Assembly (NCBI RefSeq): GCF_030159795.1
Contig: NZ_BSND01000003.1
Location: 1-64,000 of the forward strand
Source of the DNA: Methylophaga thalassica
Lineage (GTDB): Bacteria > Pseudomonadota > Gammaproteobacteria > Nitrosococcales > Methylophagaceae
Length of the DNA: 64,000 bases
Direction: 5' to 3'
Shown here: in pieces, positions 9,114-17,146 of the stretch
How the letters are laid out: every line of letters begins with the position of its first letter
Numbering within the stretch: position 1 is the first letter of the stretch
Program-made: the position numbers and the translations under genes
Notes under the pieces: generated by a model
Told to the model about the DNA's origin: nothing
Databases searched by the model: none
The model's input: the letters and a program-made list of their open reading frames with translations, nothing else

Positions 9114-9764
9114 ATCACGCAGCTCTTGGATCGCAAGGCCATTTAGACTCTCCAGCTTTAAGGCGGCAACATCATAGTGTGGTAAGTGATAATTGGCTTT
9201 TGACGGAACAACAACAGTGCGGATACCGGCACCAATAGCGGCCGTCATACCGGTGACAGAATCTTCAAAAGCGATGGTGTGGTTGGCTTGGGCGTTAATG
9301 CGTTCCAGAGCCAGTTGGTAGATAGCAGGATGGGGTTTGCCTTGTTCCACGTGATCATCGGCGACATAACTATCGAATAATGCTGTGATATCTAGTCTTT
9401 CCAGTACCACAGGAACAAGACGGGCCGGAGCATTAGTCGCTAGACCAATTTTCAGCTTGTGTTGTTTGAGTTGTTCCAACAGGTAATGAACACCCGGCAG
9501 TGGCTGGCCTTGCGTGGCGGTTAATAAGGCAACTTCATCGATGACATCATTTTCGACCTGTTCCATCGCGTCCTGACTGAGTGACAGGCCTGCATGATGC
9601 AGCCAGAATTCGGTTGCTTCACGCGTAGTCATGCCCATGGTTTTAGCCGATAGCGCATCGGTGATTTCAATACCAAGTGCAGAAAATACACGTTTTTCAG
9701 CTTGTTTCCAGAAAGGTTCTGAGTCAATCAGCAGCCCATCCATATCAAAAATAACAGCTTGCAT
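9102..9764 (-). CDS. HAD family phosphatase (HxpB/YniC-like)
   Basis: A 220-residue HAD hydrolase with the nucleophile motif FDMDGLLIDSEPFW at residues 6-19, a GLATNAPAR motif II, the lysine in KPHPAIY and the acidic FEDSVTG. The N-terminal signature and length fit the HxpB/YniC group, which hydrolyses sugar phosphates such as 2-deoxyglucose-6-phosphate. Its start follows the PnuT stop directly, so it is probably the last gene of the thiamine transcript, and its product may act on a phosphorylated thiamine compound. That function is inferred only from position. Confidence 0.8.
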   Translation of the reverse strand: MQAVIFDMDGLLIDSEPFWKQAEKRVFSALGIEITDALSAKTMGMTTREATEFWLHHAGLSLSQDAMEQVENDVIDEVALLTATQGQPLPGVHYLLEQLKQHKLKIGLATNAPARLVPVVLERLDITALFDSYVADDHVEQGKPHPAIYQLALERINAQANHTIAFEDSVTGMTAAIGAGIRTVVVPSKANYHLPHYDVAALKLESLNGLAIQELRDLFK

Positions 9765-10376
9765 TTAGTGAGTCCGAGGTATCGGCTGTTTATGGTATAG
9801 CTTGATCCAGTTGGCAAAACCTATCATTGCCAGCACGGTGTAGATTGAGAATAACACCACGGTGGCATAGTAACCCGTTTGGAAATACAACACGACGGAT
9901 GCCGCATCAATAATGATCCAATAAAACCAGTTTTGCAGCACTTTTCTGGCCATCAACCAGGTATTCATTACAGAAAAGATGGTAATGCTGGCATCAAGGT
10001 AGGGACGTTGTGAGGCTTCATTCTTGTCCAGATAATAAGCCAGCAGCAAGCTGATGATGGTGCCTGATACAATAAATAGTAAGTTGGCATTAAATGACCA
10101 GTTGTGAATTACCAGCTCATCATTATTTTGCTGATGTCGCCGCCACAAAACGAAGCCATATACCGCCATGCCCATATAATAAAAATTTAGCAAAGCTTGC
10201 ATAGGCAGCTGACCTTCCCAAAATAACACGGTATAGATCAACGTACTGATAAACGCCATGGGCCAACACCATTGCGATTCCCGAGCCGCCAGAATGACAT
10301 AAGCCATGCCCAGCAAGGCAGCAAATACCTCCCAGCCGGATAACGCCAGCAGGCCATTTATCATGGCATCTATCAT
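9765..10376 (-). CDS. pnuT: PnuC-family permease, probably thiamine transporter PnuT
   Basis: A 203-residue inner membrane protein with about seven hydrophobic segments and the PnuC-family features WEVFAALLGMAYVILAA and a central NFYYMGMAVYGFVLWRR. PnuC proteins import nicotinamide riboside; PnuT members import thiamine by facilitated diffusion, trapped by later phosphorylation. The setting, downstream of a TPP riboswitch, a TonB-dependent receptor and a thiamine-binding protein, favours thiamine. It abuts the HAD gene and lies 12 bp after the YkoF-like gene. The substrate is inferred from context. Confidence 0.82.
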   Translation of the reverse strand: MIDAMINGLLALSGWEVFAALLGMAYVILAARESQWCWPMAFISTLIYTVLFWEGQLPMQALLNFYYMGMAVYGFVLWRRHQQNNDELVIHNWSFNANLLFIVSGTIISLLLAYYLDKNEASQRPYLDASITIFSVMNTWLMARKVLQNWFYWIIIDAASVVLYFQTGYYATVVLFSIYTVLAMIGFANWIKLYHKQPIPRTH

Positions 10377-10388
10377 GAGTCTTTTCGC

Positions 10389-10646
10389 CTAATCTTCAAT
10401 GTGGTAACGATCGTTACCGATCATTTTCAGGACAAATACACTGTGTGGTAGTTGCTCAAAAACGGCTTCAATCTCGGTATCCATGGCATCCATCACATCA
10501 CGGTATTCACCAAAGATTTGTGTGCTCAGATTATTCCGTGAAATATTCAGCTTTGGATTGTCTTCCAGCTTTTTAATAAATGCCAGAATAGGTTCAACAA
10601 ATTGTTCGGTGAGTGGGTAGAGACTGATATCAACAGAAACGCGCAT
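10389..10646 (-). CDS. YkoF/MTH1187-like thiamine-binding protein
   Basis: An 85-residue protein resembling the thiamine-binding YkoF-related fold (also called DUF77): an N-terminal strand VSVDISLYPL, then FVEPILAFIKKLE, and a second strand half ending in VFVLKMIGN. Such proteins bind thiamine or its pyrimidine half in the cytoplasm. It has no signal peptide. The ribosome site is AAGGAA, eight bases upstream. It lies between the receptor and the permease but on the far side of a terminator, so it depends on read-through or its own promoter. Confidence 0.75.
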   Translation of the reverse strand: MRVSVDISLYPLTEQFVEPILAFIKKLEDNPKLNISRNNLSTQIFGEYRDVMDAMDTEIEAVFEQLPHSVFVLKMIGNDRYHIED

Positions 10647-10658
10647 ATATGATTCCTT

Positions 10659-10692
10659 AAAAAAATAAAAAGAGGGCTTAGATAAGCCCTCT
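10659..10692 (-). terminator. Rho-independent terminator after the TonB receptor gene
   Basis: A nine-base stem (AGAGGGCTT / AAGCCCTCT) with a four-base loop is followed, reading on the minus strand, by a long T-rich run. It sits between the receptor stop codon at 10700 and the start of the YkoF-like gene at 10646, and should reduce expression of the three downstream genes. Confidence 0.85.
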
Positions 10693-10699
10693 AGTCTGA

Positions 10700-12859
10700 T
10701 TAGTAGTCGTAGCTAAGCGTTAGACCAACAACTCTTGGATCACCATATTGAGTGTAGGTTTCTTCAGCATATGATTTTGATGGGTCGATACCAAAGTAAA
10801 AGCCACGAGTGTAGTAGTCTTTATCGAATAAGTTACGTCCCCATAAGGTGACTTTCCATTGATCCTTTTTGTATTCGACACTGGCATTGTATAGAACATA
10901 AGAGTGGGATTTTGCATTGTGGCTGTTTGAGTAGTAAAACTCGTCTTTACCTTCCATGTCCGCTTTAAAAGTCCAACCTGGAGCAAAGTAATACTCACCA
11001 CCCAGATTAAATTGGTAGGCAGGTGCGTGAGCAATTCTTCGACCGCTTAGTTTAGTGCCTTCTTCTAATAACCTGGGATTTTCATAATCTTCAAGTTTTG
11101 CATCCAATAGCCCTAGAGAAGCAATCACACGATATTTTTCGTTAATGGACCAGTTTAACTCTGCTTCGAGACCAATGTTTCTAACTCTGTCAGCATTCAC
11201 AAAATAATCAACAAAGTCGGTACCACTGCCCGATGTCTTTGGTACTCGAATCGAGCTTTTTATTTGGGCATCGCTTCTACGTGTATAGAAGGCTGTAATA
11301 GAAGTGATAAGGTCTCCATCAAGCCAAAAAGATTTTAAACCAGCTTCAAGGTTCCATAACGACTCAGTATCAAAAGAACGTAGATCATCGCTGATTCTAG
11401 GTTCGACGTTTATACCTCCAGCTTTGTAACCTCGAGATAAAGTCGTGAAGGCCATGTGATCCTCATTAAGATGATATTCAAGACCTAGCTTTCCACCAAA
11501 CATCCAGTCGTTTGGATCATCTTTAAGTCCTGCAGAATCTTTATAGTCTGCATCCCAATACTCAGCGCGTAACCCGCTAATTAGTTTGAGATCTTCTGTC
11601 AGAGCGGTATCCAATTGACCATATACAGCGGTGTTTAGTGTTTTATAGGCATTTTTTGTGACAAATCCTGTTACAGCATCACTATTAATAGCATTTGAAT
11701 AATAAGTACGATCCAAGTTCTGACGTTGTTCTGAAATATATAGTCCAACTGTCCAATCCGTCGTATCAGCAAAAACACGTCCATTCTCATTTGATAATGC
11801 ACGGAATTCTAAAGCGGTGTTTTCACGTTTACGCTTATATTGATCGAAACCACTATAAGGACAGGTGAATGCATCGTTAGAGTCATCGGAGTCTACACAG
11901 GTGGCATCAACTGGAAATTGTGATTTATAAGACCAGTCATCATCGTAACTATATTCAAGATTGGATTTTGAATAACTGAGGCTGGATTGTAATTGAACTT
12001 TGTCATTAGCATGGTAATCTGCTTTTAAAGCAAAGGCATTAGTATTTTGAGCATCCTTACCTGGCTGGTCTGAAAAAGTGTTGCGACTGTTATCAAGTGT
12101 GAATGCATCGTAACCATTGTCAATATTGAGATGCAATACGTTAAGATCGATAGTCAGGTCATCAGTGGCAAGCCATTTTAGGTGGCCTCTGGCAGTGATT
12201 TCATCACGGTTTTGAGTATTATCTCTACCTAAAAAGTCGTTATCCATGTAGCCATCAGACTTATAGCTGTGAACAGAAAAACGACCAAGCAAAGTATTAT
12301 CAATTAATGGACCACCAACAGCGATACCTTCAGCATGAGTATTATAAGTGGCTAAAGTTGATTCAAACTTCATAGCAAGATCATTTGTCGGTTCAGTACT
12401 TTTCAAGTTGATGGTGCCCGCCATTCCGTTTGCACCATAACGTGTGCCTTGAGGACCACGCAAAATCTCGACTGACTCAATATCAAATAGAGTTGCAGCA
12501 CCACCACTTCGGCTAAAGTCGATGCCATCGATATACATACCTACCGAAGGGTTGAGTGGTGCTTGGAACTCACTTCGTTCACCAATACCGCGAATCTGAA
12601 AATACTGGCCTCGTGACGCACCGCTGGAGACATTGACATTAGGAGCGAGGTTAAGAACGTCCTCAATATGTTGAGCGCCACGAGATTCGATGGTGTCTTG
12701 ATCGATCGTCGTTAAACTAATCGGGGTGTCATGCGCATCGTTAGGACGAAAGTCTGCACTGACGATCATCGATGGTAAGTCAGCTGGGGTGACTTCCGCC
12801 AAGGCCACTGGCGATGACATAGCCGTTGAAACAGCTATGGCAAGTGTTTTTACTTTCAT
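10700..12859 (-). CDS. TonB-dependent outer membrane receptor, probably for thiamine
   Basis: A 719-residue TonB-dependent transporter. A signal peptide (MKVKTLAIAVSTAMSSPVALA) is followed by a plug domain with RGIGERSEF and ILRGPQGTRYGANGMAGTI, then a long beta-barrel ending in an aromatic residue (LSYDY). I choose the ATG at 12859, which has AAGGA eight to ten bases upstream; the frame runs on to a TTG at 12880 but that codon lies inside the regulatory hairpin. A TPP riboswitch precedes it, so the substrate is probably thiamine or a thiamine phosphate. Import would need ExbBD-TonB, not encoded here. Confidence 0.9.
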   Translation of the reverse strand: MKVKTLAIAVSTAMSSPVALAEVTPADLPSMIVSADFRPNDAHDTPISLTTIDQDTIESRGAQHIEDVLNLAPNVNVSSGASRGQYFQIRGIGERSEFQAPLNPSVGMYIDGIDFSRSGGAATLFDIESVEILRGPQGTRYGANGMAGTINLKSTEPTNDLAMKFESTLATYNTHAEGIAVGGPLIDNTLLGRFSVHSYKSDGYMDNDFLGRDNTQNRDEITARGHLKWLATDDLTIDLNVLHLNIDNGYDAFTLDNSRNTFSDQPGKDAQNTNAFALKADYHANDKVQLQSSLSYSKSNLEYSYDDDWSYKSQFPVDATCVDSDDSNDAFTCPYSGFDQYKRKRENTALEFRALSNENGRVFADTTDWTVGLYISEQRQNLDRTYYSNAINSDAVTGFVTKNAYKTLNTAVYGQLDTALTEDLKLISGLRAEYWDADYKDSAGLKDDPNDWMFGGKLGLEYHLNEDHMAFTTLSRGYKAGGINVEPRISDDLRSFDTESLWNLEAGLKSFWLDGDLITSITAFYTRRSDAQIKSSIRVPKTSGSGTDFVDYFVNADRVRNIGLEAELNWSINEKYRVIASLGLLDAKLEDYENPRLLEEGTKLSGRRIAHAPAYQFNLGGEYYFAPGWTFKADMEGKDEFYYSNSHNAKSHSYVLYNASVEYKKDQWKVTLWGRNLFDKDYYTRGFYFGIDPSKSYAEETYTQYGDPRVVGLTLSYDY

Positions 12860-12864
12860 GGTTA

Positions 12865-12890
12865 TCCTTTTTTGAATCAAAAAGGACAGG
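12865..12890 (-). promoter_or_regulatory. RBS-sequestering hairpin (riboswitch expression platform)
   Basis: On the minus strand the receptor's ribosome binding site AAGGA is the 3' arm of an eight-base-pair hairpin: arms at 12865-12872 and 12879-12886 with a six-base loop. The segment at 12884-12890 (CCTGTCC on the minus strand) can instead pair with GGACAGG at 12940-12946, the 3' side of the riboswitch P1 helix. The two pairings exclude each other, which describes a translational OFF switch with TPP. The pairings are read from sequence; the mechanism is inferred. Confidence 0.65.
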
Positions 12891-12937
12891 GGAATAAATC
12901 GAGAGACACCAACGCGGTGTAGATGAAGATCTATTTC

Positions 12938-13025
12938 AGCCTGTCCCTACGCCAGTATTAACTGGATCAGGTTCATCGGGTCCGCTCTTTAAACGAGCAT
13001 CTCAGGCTTTCGCCACCCCGAGGCA
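12938..13025 (-). promoter_or_regulatory. TPP riboswitch (THI element)
   Basis: Reading the minus strand, the conserved thiamine pyrophosphate aptamer is clear: GGGGTG, then GCCTGAGAT, then GAACCTGATCCAGTTAATAC and TGGCGTAGGGA. The outer ends GCCT and AGGC form the P1 helix. It lies in the leader of the TonB-dependent receptor, 79 bases before its start codon, and should turn expression down when TPP is abundant. Confidence 0.97.
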
Positions 13026-13031
13026 TCATTC

Positions 13032-13060
13032 CTTATATTTATGCAGTCACATCCTGTGAA
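13032..13060 (-). promoter_or_regulatory. Sigma70-like promoter for the thiamine locus
   Basis: On the minus strand TTCACA (13055-13060) and TATAAG (13032-13037) are separated by 17 bases. The predicted start of transcription falls at about 13025, exactly at the 5' end of the TPP riboswitch, which supports the assignment. Confidence 0.55.
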
Positions 13061-13118
13061 TGGTAATTATTCTATTGTAATTACACTCTTTTTTCTAGCG
13101 AAAAGCTTGTTACGGTAT

Positions 13119-13448
13119 TTATTTGGCGGGTTTGATACTGGCTATGCACTGAGGGCATACACGTAGACGGCTATTGATACGTTGCGTGGCGATTAAATCT
13201 TGTTGTGTTTCATAACAACGGGGGCAATAAAATACTGATTCCTGACCGCGACGATAACACCCCGATGAACCATCTAATTCAGGTTTAGCGAGGTATTCCC
13301 CCGATAATAATGTATCGGGTAAAACAGTCACTAATTGCTCAATTTCAGTATTGAGTTCAGACAGTAAATAGTGATGTTCCTCAGAGATAATGTTTTCAAG
13401 CTGCTTTATTAGCTGTCTTATTTTGGTATAGGAAGGTGATGTGTTCAT
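13119..13448 (-). CDS. Hypothetical protein with a C-terminal zinc ribbon
   Basis: I do not recognise this 109-residue protein. Its first half is helical, possibly a short coiled coil (residues 8-40). The second half holds four cysteines in two pairs, FYCPRC (Cys75, Cys78) and VCPQC (Cys98, Cys101), a spacing suited to a zinc ribbon. It has no signal peptide. It lies 45 bp downstream of cysB on the same strand and may be co-transcribed. Its role is unknown; a small DNA- or RNA-binding accessory protein is possible. Confidence 0.65.
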   Translation of the reverse strand: MNTSPSYTKIRQLIKQLENIISEEHHYLLSELNTEIEQLVTVLPDTLLSGEYLAKPELDGSSGCYRRGQESVFYCPRCYETQQDLIATQRINSRLRVCPQCIASIKPAK

Positions 13449-13493
13449 TGATGATCCCAGTGAAAGTGAACTAAACAGATTATCTTGGCAGAT

Positions 13494-14414
13494 TTAAAGA
13501 CTGATGGCTTTTTCAACAGTCTTTTTATCAAGATGAGCCGCAAAAAACTCGATAAAGGCATACATATAACTTCGAAGATAACTGCCTTTACGAATACCCA
13601 TGTGGGTAACACTGGGTGGAAATAAGTGCCTGGCATCCAGTGCCTGAAGAGGCGCATCTTTGTCAGGATCAAATGCCATGCTGGCGATAATCCCAATCCC
13701 CATTTCTAATTCAACGTAGGTTTTGATGACGTCGGCATCAGTCGCCGTAAAAATAACGTTAGGATGCAAGCCTTTTTCAATAAAGGCCTGATCTTGTTTG
13801 GCGCGGCCAGTAAAGCCCATCACATAGGTCAGAATTTCATATTGCGCGATATCTTCCAGACATAACTTTTTCACCGACAATAACGGGTGTTCAGGCGGAA
13901 CAACAACACAACGATTCCATTCATAACAAGGCAGAATAGCCAATGATTCGAATTGAGCAAGCCCCTCTGTTGCAATGGCCAAATCGATTTTGCCTGTCGC
14001 TGCCATTTCGCCGACTTCGGTCGGCGTGCCTTGCACCATATTTAAATGAATATTCGGGTAGTGTTCGGAGAATTTTTTAATGGCACTAGGTAAGGCATAA
14101 CGGGCCTGGGTGTGTGTTGTACCAATTGATAAAGTACCGGATTGTTCGGTTTTACTATCCGCTACTAACTGACGAATATTGTCGACATCCTGCAAGACTC
14201 TCTCAGCCATCTCTATGACAGACTGACCAATCGGGGTAATGCCGGTTAATCGTTTACCGTGTCGTTCGAATATCTGTAATCCAAGCTCATCTTCCAGTAA
14301 CTGCACCTGATTACTGACGCCGGGTTGTGAGGCGTGTAATGCATTTGCTGCAGCAGAGATACTCAGATCCCTTCTGGCTATTTCACGGACATATTTTAAT
14401 TGCTGAAGCTTCAT
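13494..14414 (-). CDS. cysB: LysR-family transcriptional regulator CysB
   Basis: A 306-residue LysR-type regulator. The N-terminus MKLQQLKYVREIARRDLSIS and helix-turn-helix ALHASQPGVSNQVQLLE are characteristic of the CysB group, which activates sulfate assimilation genes when N-acetylserine signals sulfur need. The effector domain begins near residue 90. It is about 18 residues shorter than the E. coli protein, with the difference at the C-terminus. It is divergent from the tauE-cysH-cysDN cluster across 104 bp, which fits direct control of these genes. Confidence 0.92.
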   Translation of the reverse strand: MKLQQLKYVREIARRDLSISAAANALHASQPGVSNQVQLLEDELGLQIFERHGKRLTGITPIGQSVIEMAERVLQDVDNIRQLVADSKTEQSGTLSIGTTHTQARYALPSAIKKFSEHYPNIHLNMVQGTPTEVGEMAATGKIDLAIATEGLAQFESLAILPCYEWNRCVVVPPEHPLLSVKKLCLEDIAQYEILTYVMGFTGRAKQDQAFIEKGLHPNVIFTATDADVIKTYVELEMGIGIIASMAFDPDKDAPLQALDARHLFPPSVTHMGIRKGSYLRSYMYAFIEFFAAHLDKKTVEKAISL

Positions 14415-14518
14415 CTATATATGATTTAGTTATAAAGATAGTCAATAATATTCATTGATAGAATATTACGCTTTGGTAAACTTGTCAGCATTTTCGTAAT
14501 ACATAAGGCGTAAAACAA

Positions 14519-15319
14519 ATGGAATGGGGCTTTCTTCTTGCTGGACTATTTGTCGGCATTATGGTCGGCATGACCGGTGTGGGAGGCGGGTCTTTAATGA
14601 CACCCATACTCATTTTTATTTTTCATGTGCAACCAGCTATTGCTGTTGGTACGGATTTGTTATTCGCAGCGATCACCAAAGCAGGTGGTATCTGGTCTTA
14701 CTGGCGTCATGGCGTAGTCAAATGGCATATCGTATGGCGTCTGGCTGCGGGCAGTATTCCAGCAACACTGGCAACGTTGTGGTTTATGAATGCAACAGGA
14801 ATGCATGATGGCAACCACAATGAAATTATTACAAAAGCGCTCGGGGTAGCGTTGATTTTGACCTCTAGCGCATTATTACTCAAAGCGCCTTTAGGCAGAT
14901 TATTGCGTTCACAGGAAAGTCATCCTGTGGTGAGTGCGCTTTATGATATTCGCGAAAATGAATTAAATAAGGCCATGATTACGGTCATAACTGGGGCACT
15001 GCTTGGTGTAATGGTCACGCTCTCATCGGTGGGAGCCGGGGCGCTTGGTGCAGTGATTTTGTTGTTTTTGTATCCACGCCTGAAAGGGGTGGAAATTGTG
15101 GCGACGGATATTGCTCATGCAGTGCCACTGACATTTGTAGCAGGTCTCGGGCATTCTGCCGTGGGCACGGTAGACTGGTCCTTATTAGTGTATTTATTAG
15201 CTGGATCATTACCAGGCATTTTTATTGGTACGCATCTAGGGGTTCGTATTTCGGATCACATTATGCGTCCATTGCTGGCCGTCATACTTGTATTGGTGGG
15301 GATAAAATGTCTGATATAA
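14519..15319 (+). CDS. TauE/SafE-family sulfite exporter-like membrane protein
   Basis: A 266-residue integral membrane protein of the TauE/SafE (DUF81) family with the N-terminal glycine motif GMTGVGGGSLMTPIL and its repeat-like counterpart VTLSSVGAGALGAVIL in the second half, about eight membrane segments in all. Members export or take up sulfite, sulfonates or sulfate. As the first gene of the cysH-cysDN cluster and opposite cysB, it could move sulfate in or vent excess sulfite. It overlaps the next gene by 13 bp. Direction and substrate are not determinable from sequence. Confidence 0.85.
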   Translation: MEWGFLLAGLFVGIMVGMTGVGGGSLMTPILIFIFHVQPAIAVGTDLLFAAITKAGGIWSYWRHGVVKWHIVWRLAAGSIPATLATLWFMNATGMHDGNHNEIITKALGVALILTSSALLLKAPLGRLLRSQESHPVVSALYDIRENELNKAMITVITGALLGVMVTLSSVGAGALGAVILLFLYPRLKGVEIVATDIAHAVPLTFVAGLGHSAVGTVDWSLLVYLLAGSLPGIFIGTHLGVRISDHIMRPLLAVILVLVGIKCLI

Positions 15320-15537
15320 AGCAAGTCGATTTAACCCTGTTTGGCTGCCCGATGCACTATATCAAAGCCAGAGAAGCCTTGCAGAAACTGGCATTAGAAC
15401 AGTCAATAGATCTACTGGTGAATACTGGTGATGCCGTGGATGAAGTATTCAACAGCTTAACCCAGGATGGGCAGCAGTGTGAGATCACCTCAACAGAGGG
15501 ATTAACCACAACAATTCGTGTGAGAAGAAAACAATGA
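15307..15537 (+). CDS. TusA/SirA-like sulfurtransferase
   Basis: A 76-residue protein of the TusA family with the single cysteine in the LFGCPMHYIKAREAL motif (Cys14). TusA proteins carry persulfide sulfur between proteins, for example to tRNA thiolation or dissimilatory sulfur enzymes. It lies between tauE and cysH with overlaps of 13 bp and 4 bp, so it is probably co-translated with them. Its place suggests a link to sulfate assimilation or sulfite handling rather than tRNA modification; this is inferred from position. Confidence 0.85.
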   Translation: MSDIKQVDLTLFGCPMHYIKAREALQKLALEQSIDLLVNTGDAVDEVFNSLTQDGQQCEITSTEGLTTTIRVRRKQ

Positions 15538-16232
15538 ATGAAATAAAACCGGCTCTAGCCGCCAAAATTGATGCTGTCATCGCAGTGTTAAAAGATATTG
15601 AACAGAATTATCTCCCTGCCACGCTGGCAACCAGCTTTGGTGCGGAAGATATGGTGCTGATGGATTTAATCTGCAAACATGCACCGGGCATCGACATTTT
15701 CACTCTTGATACTGGGCGTTTGCCAAAAGAGACGTATGAGCTGATGCAAACGTTGAATAAACACTACGATAAAAAAGTCGACGTGTTTTTCCCCAACACC
15801 GCCGATGTTGAATTATTTGTCACCAATAACGGACCAAATGCATTTTACGACAGTGTTGAATTAAGAAAACAATGCTGTGGTATCAGAAAAGTAGTGCCGT
15901 TGAATCGTGCTTTATCTGGCAAAAAAGCCTGGATTACCGGCATGCGCCGTTCACAGTCGGTCACTCGTGCTGAGTTACCCGTGTCTGAGTGGGATGATGA
16001 TCACGGCTTACAGAAATTCAGTCCTTTAACGGACTGGTCAAATGGCAATGTATGGGCTTATTTAAGAGCTAATGATGTGCCTTATAACAAATTACACGAT
16101 GAAGGTTACGCCAGTATTGGCTGTGCGCCTTGTACGCGAGCTATCACCATGGGCGAAGATATTCGTGCCGGACGCTGGTGGTGGGAAGATCCAGAAAATA
16201 AAGAATGCGGCTTGCATGTCAAATCTAACTAA
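15534..16232 (+). CDS. cysH: Assimilatory APS reductase ([4Fe-4S] CysH type)
   Basis: A 232-residue PAPS/APS reductase family protein. It carries both cysteine pairs that bind a [4Fe-4S] cluster in the APS-specific branch: CC at 114-115 (RKQCCGIRK) and CAPC at 197-200, plus the catalytic Cys225 in ECGLH. Classical PAPS reductases, as in E. coli, lack the cluster cysteines. It should therefore reduce adenylylsulfate to sulfite with thioredoxin. It overlaps the TusA-like gene by 4 bp and precedes cysD by 11 bp. Confidence 0.92.
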   Translation: MNEIKPALAAKIDAVIAVLKDIEQNYLPATLATSFGAEDMVLMDLICKHAPGIDIFTLDTGRLPKETYELMQTLNKHYDKKVDVFFPNTADVELFVTNNGPNAFYDSVELRKQCCGIRKVVPLNRALSGKKAWITGMRRSQSVTRAELPVSEWDDDHGLQKFSPLTDWSNGNVWAYLRANDVPYNKLHDEGYASIGCAPCTRAITMGEDIRAGRWWWEDPENKECGLHVKSN

Positions 16233-16243
16233 CGAGAAAGATA

Positions 16244-17146
16244 ATGACTGAAAAACAATTAACACACTTAAAGCAGTTGGAAGCAGAAAGCATCCATATA
16301 ATGCGTGAGGTGGCTGCTGAGTTTGAGAATCCAGTAATGCTGTATTCAATTGGTAAAGACTCAGCCGTCATGTTGCACTTAGCGATGAAAGCTTTCGCGC
16401 CGGGTAAACCCCCATTTCCATTGATGCATATCGATACCACATGGAAATTTAAGGAAATGATCAAGTTCCGTGATGACCGGGCAAAAGAACTGGGTTTGGA
16501 ACTGTTGGTTCACACCAACGAAGAAGGGCGTGCGGCGGGCATTAATCCATTCGATCATCCTCGTTATACCGACATCATGAAAACTGATGCCTTAAAACAA
16601 GCGCTGGATAAATACGGTTTTGATGCGGCATTTGGTGGGGCTCGCCGTGATGAAGAAAAGTCACGTGCTAAAGAGCGTGTTTATTCATTCCGTGATAAGA
16701 ACCATCGTTGGGATCCCAAAGCGCAACGACCAGAACTGTGGAATATCTATAACAGTAAAGTGAATAAAGGTGAAAGCATTCGTGTTTTCCCTCTGTCAAA
16801 CTGGACTGAGCTGGATATCTGGCAATACATTTATCTAGAACAAATTCCAATTGTGCCGCTTTATTATGCTGCTGAACGTCCGGTTGTTGACTACAACGGT
16901 CTGACCATCATGGTCGATGATGATCGTATGCGTATTCCTGAAGGGCAGGAGCCACGCATGGAGAAAGTACGTTTCCGTACTTTAGGTTGTTATCCGTTAA
17001 CGGGCGCGGTGAAATCATCAGCAGACACCTTGCCTGAAATTATTCAGGAAATGTTGCTAACCACGACATCTGAGCGTCAGGGGCGTGCGATTGACCATGA
17101 CCAAGCGGGTTCTATGGAGAAGAAAAAACAAGAGGGTTATTTCTAG
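16244..17146 (+). CDS. cysD: Sulfate adenylyltransferase subunit 2
   Basis: A 300-residue ATP-pyrophosphatase-type subunit, full length for CysD. The PP-loop appears as [16 protein letters not shown], followed by HIDTTWKF and the [15 protein letters not shown] motif. With CysN it makes adenylylsulfate from ATP and sulfate. It is followed by cysN with no gap between its stop and the cysN start, typical of the two-subunit enzyme. Confidence 0.97.
   Translation: MTEKQLTHLKQLEAESIHIMREVAAEFENPVMLYSIGKDSAVMLHLAMKAFAPGKPPFPLMHIDTTWKFKEMIKFRDDRAKELGLELLVHTNEEGRAAGINPFDHPRYTDIMKTDALKQALDKYGFDAAFGGARRDEEKSRAKERVYSFRDKNHRWDPKAQRPELWNIYNSKVNKGESIRVFPLSNWTELDIWQYIYLEQIPIVPLYYAAERPVVDYNGLTIMVDDDRMRIPEGQEPRMEKVRFRTLGCYPLTGAVKSSADTLPEIIQEMLLTTTSERQGRAIDHDQAGSMEKKKQEGYF

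Noticed and set aside
10720-11034. 104-codon frame in another frame within the TonB receptor
   Set aside because: It lies wholly inside the receptor gene on the same strand, has no ribosome site and no family features.
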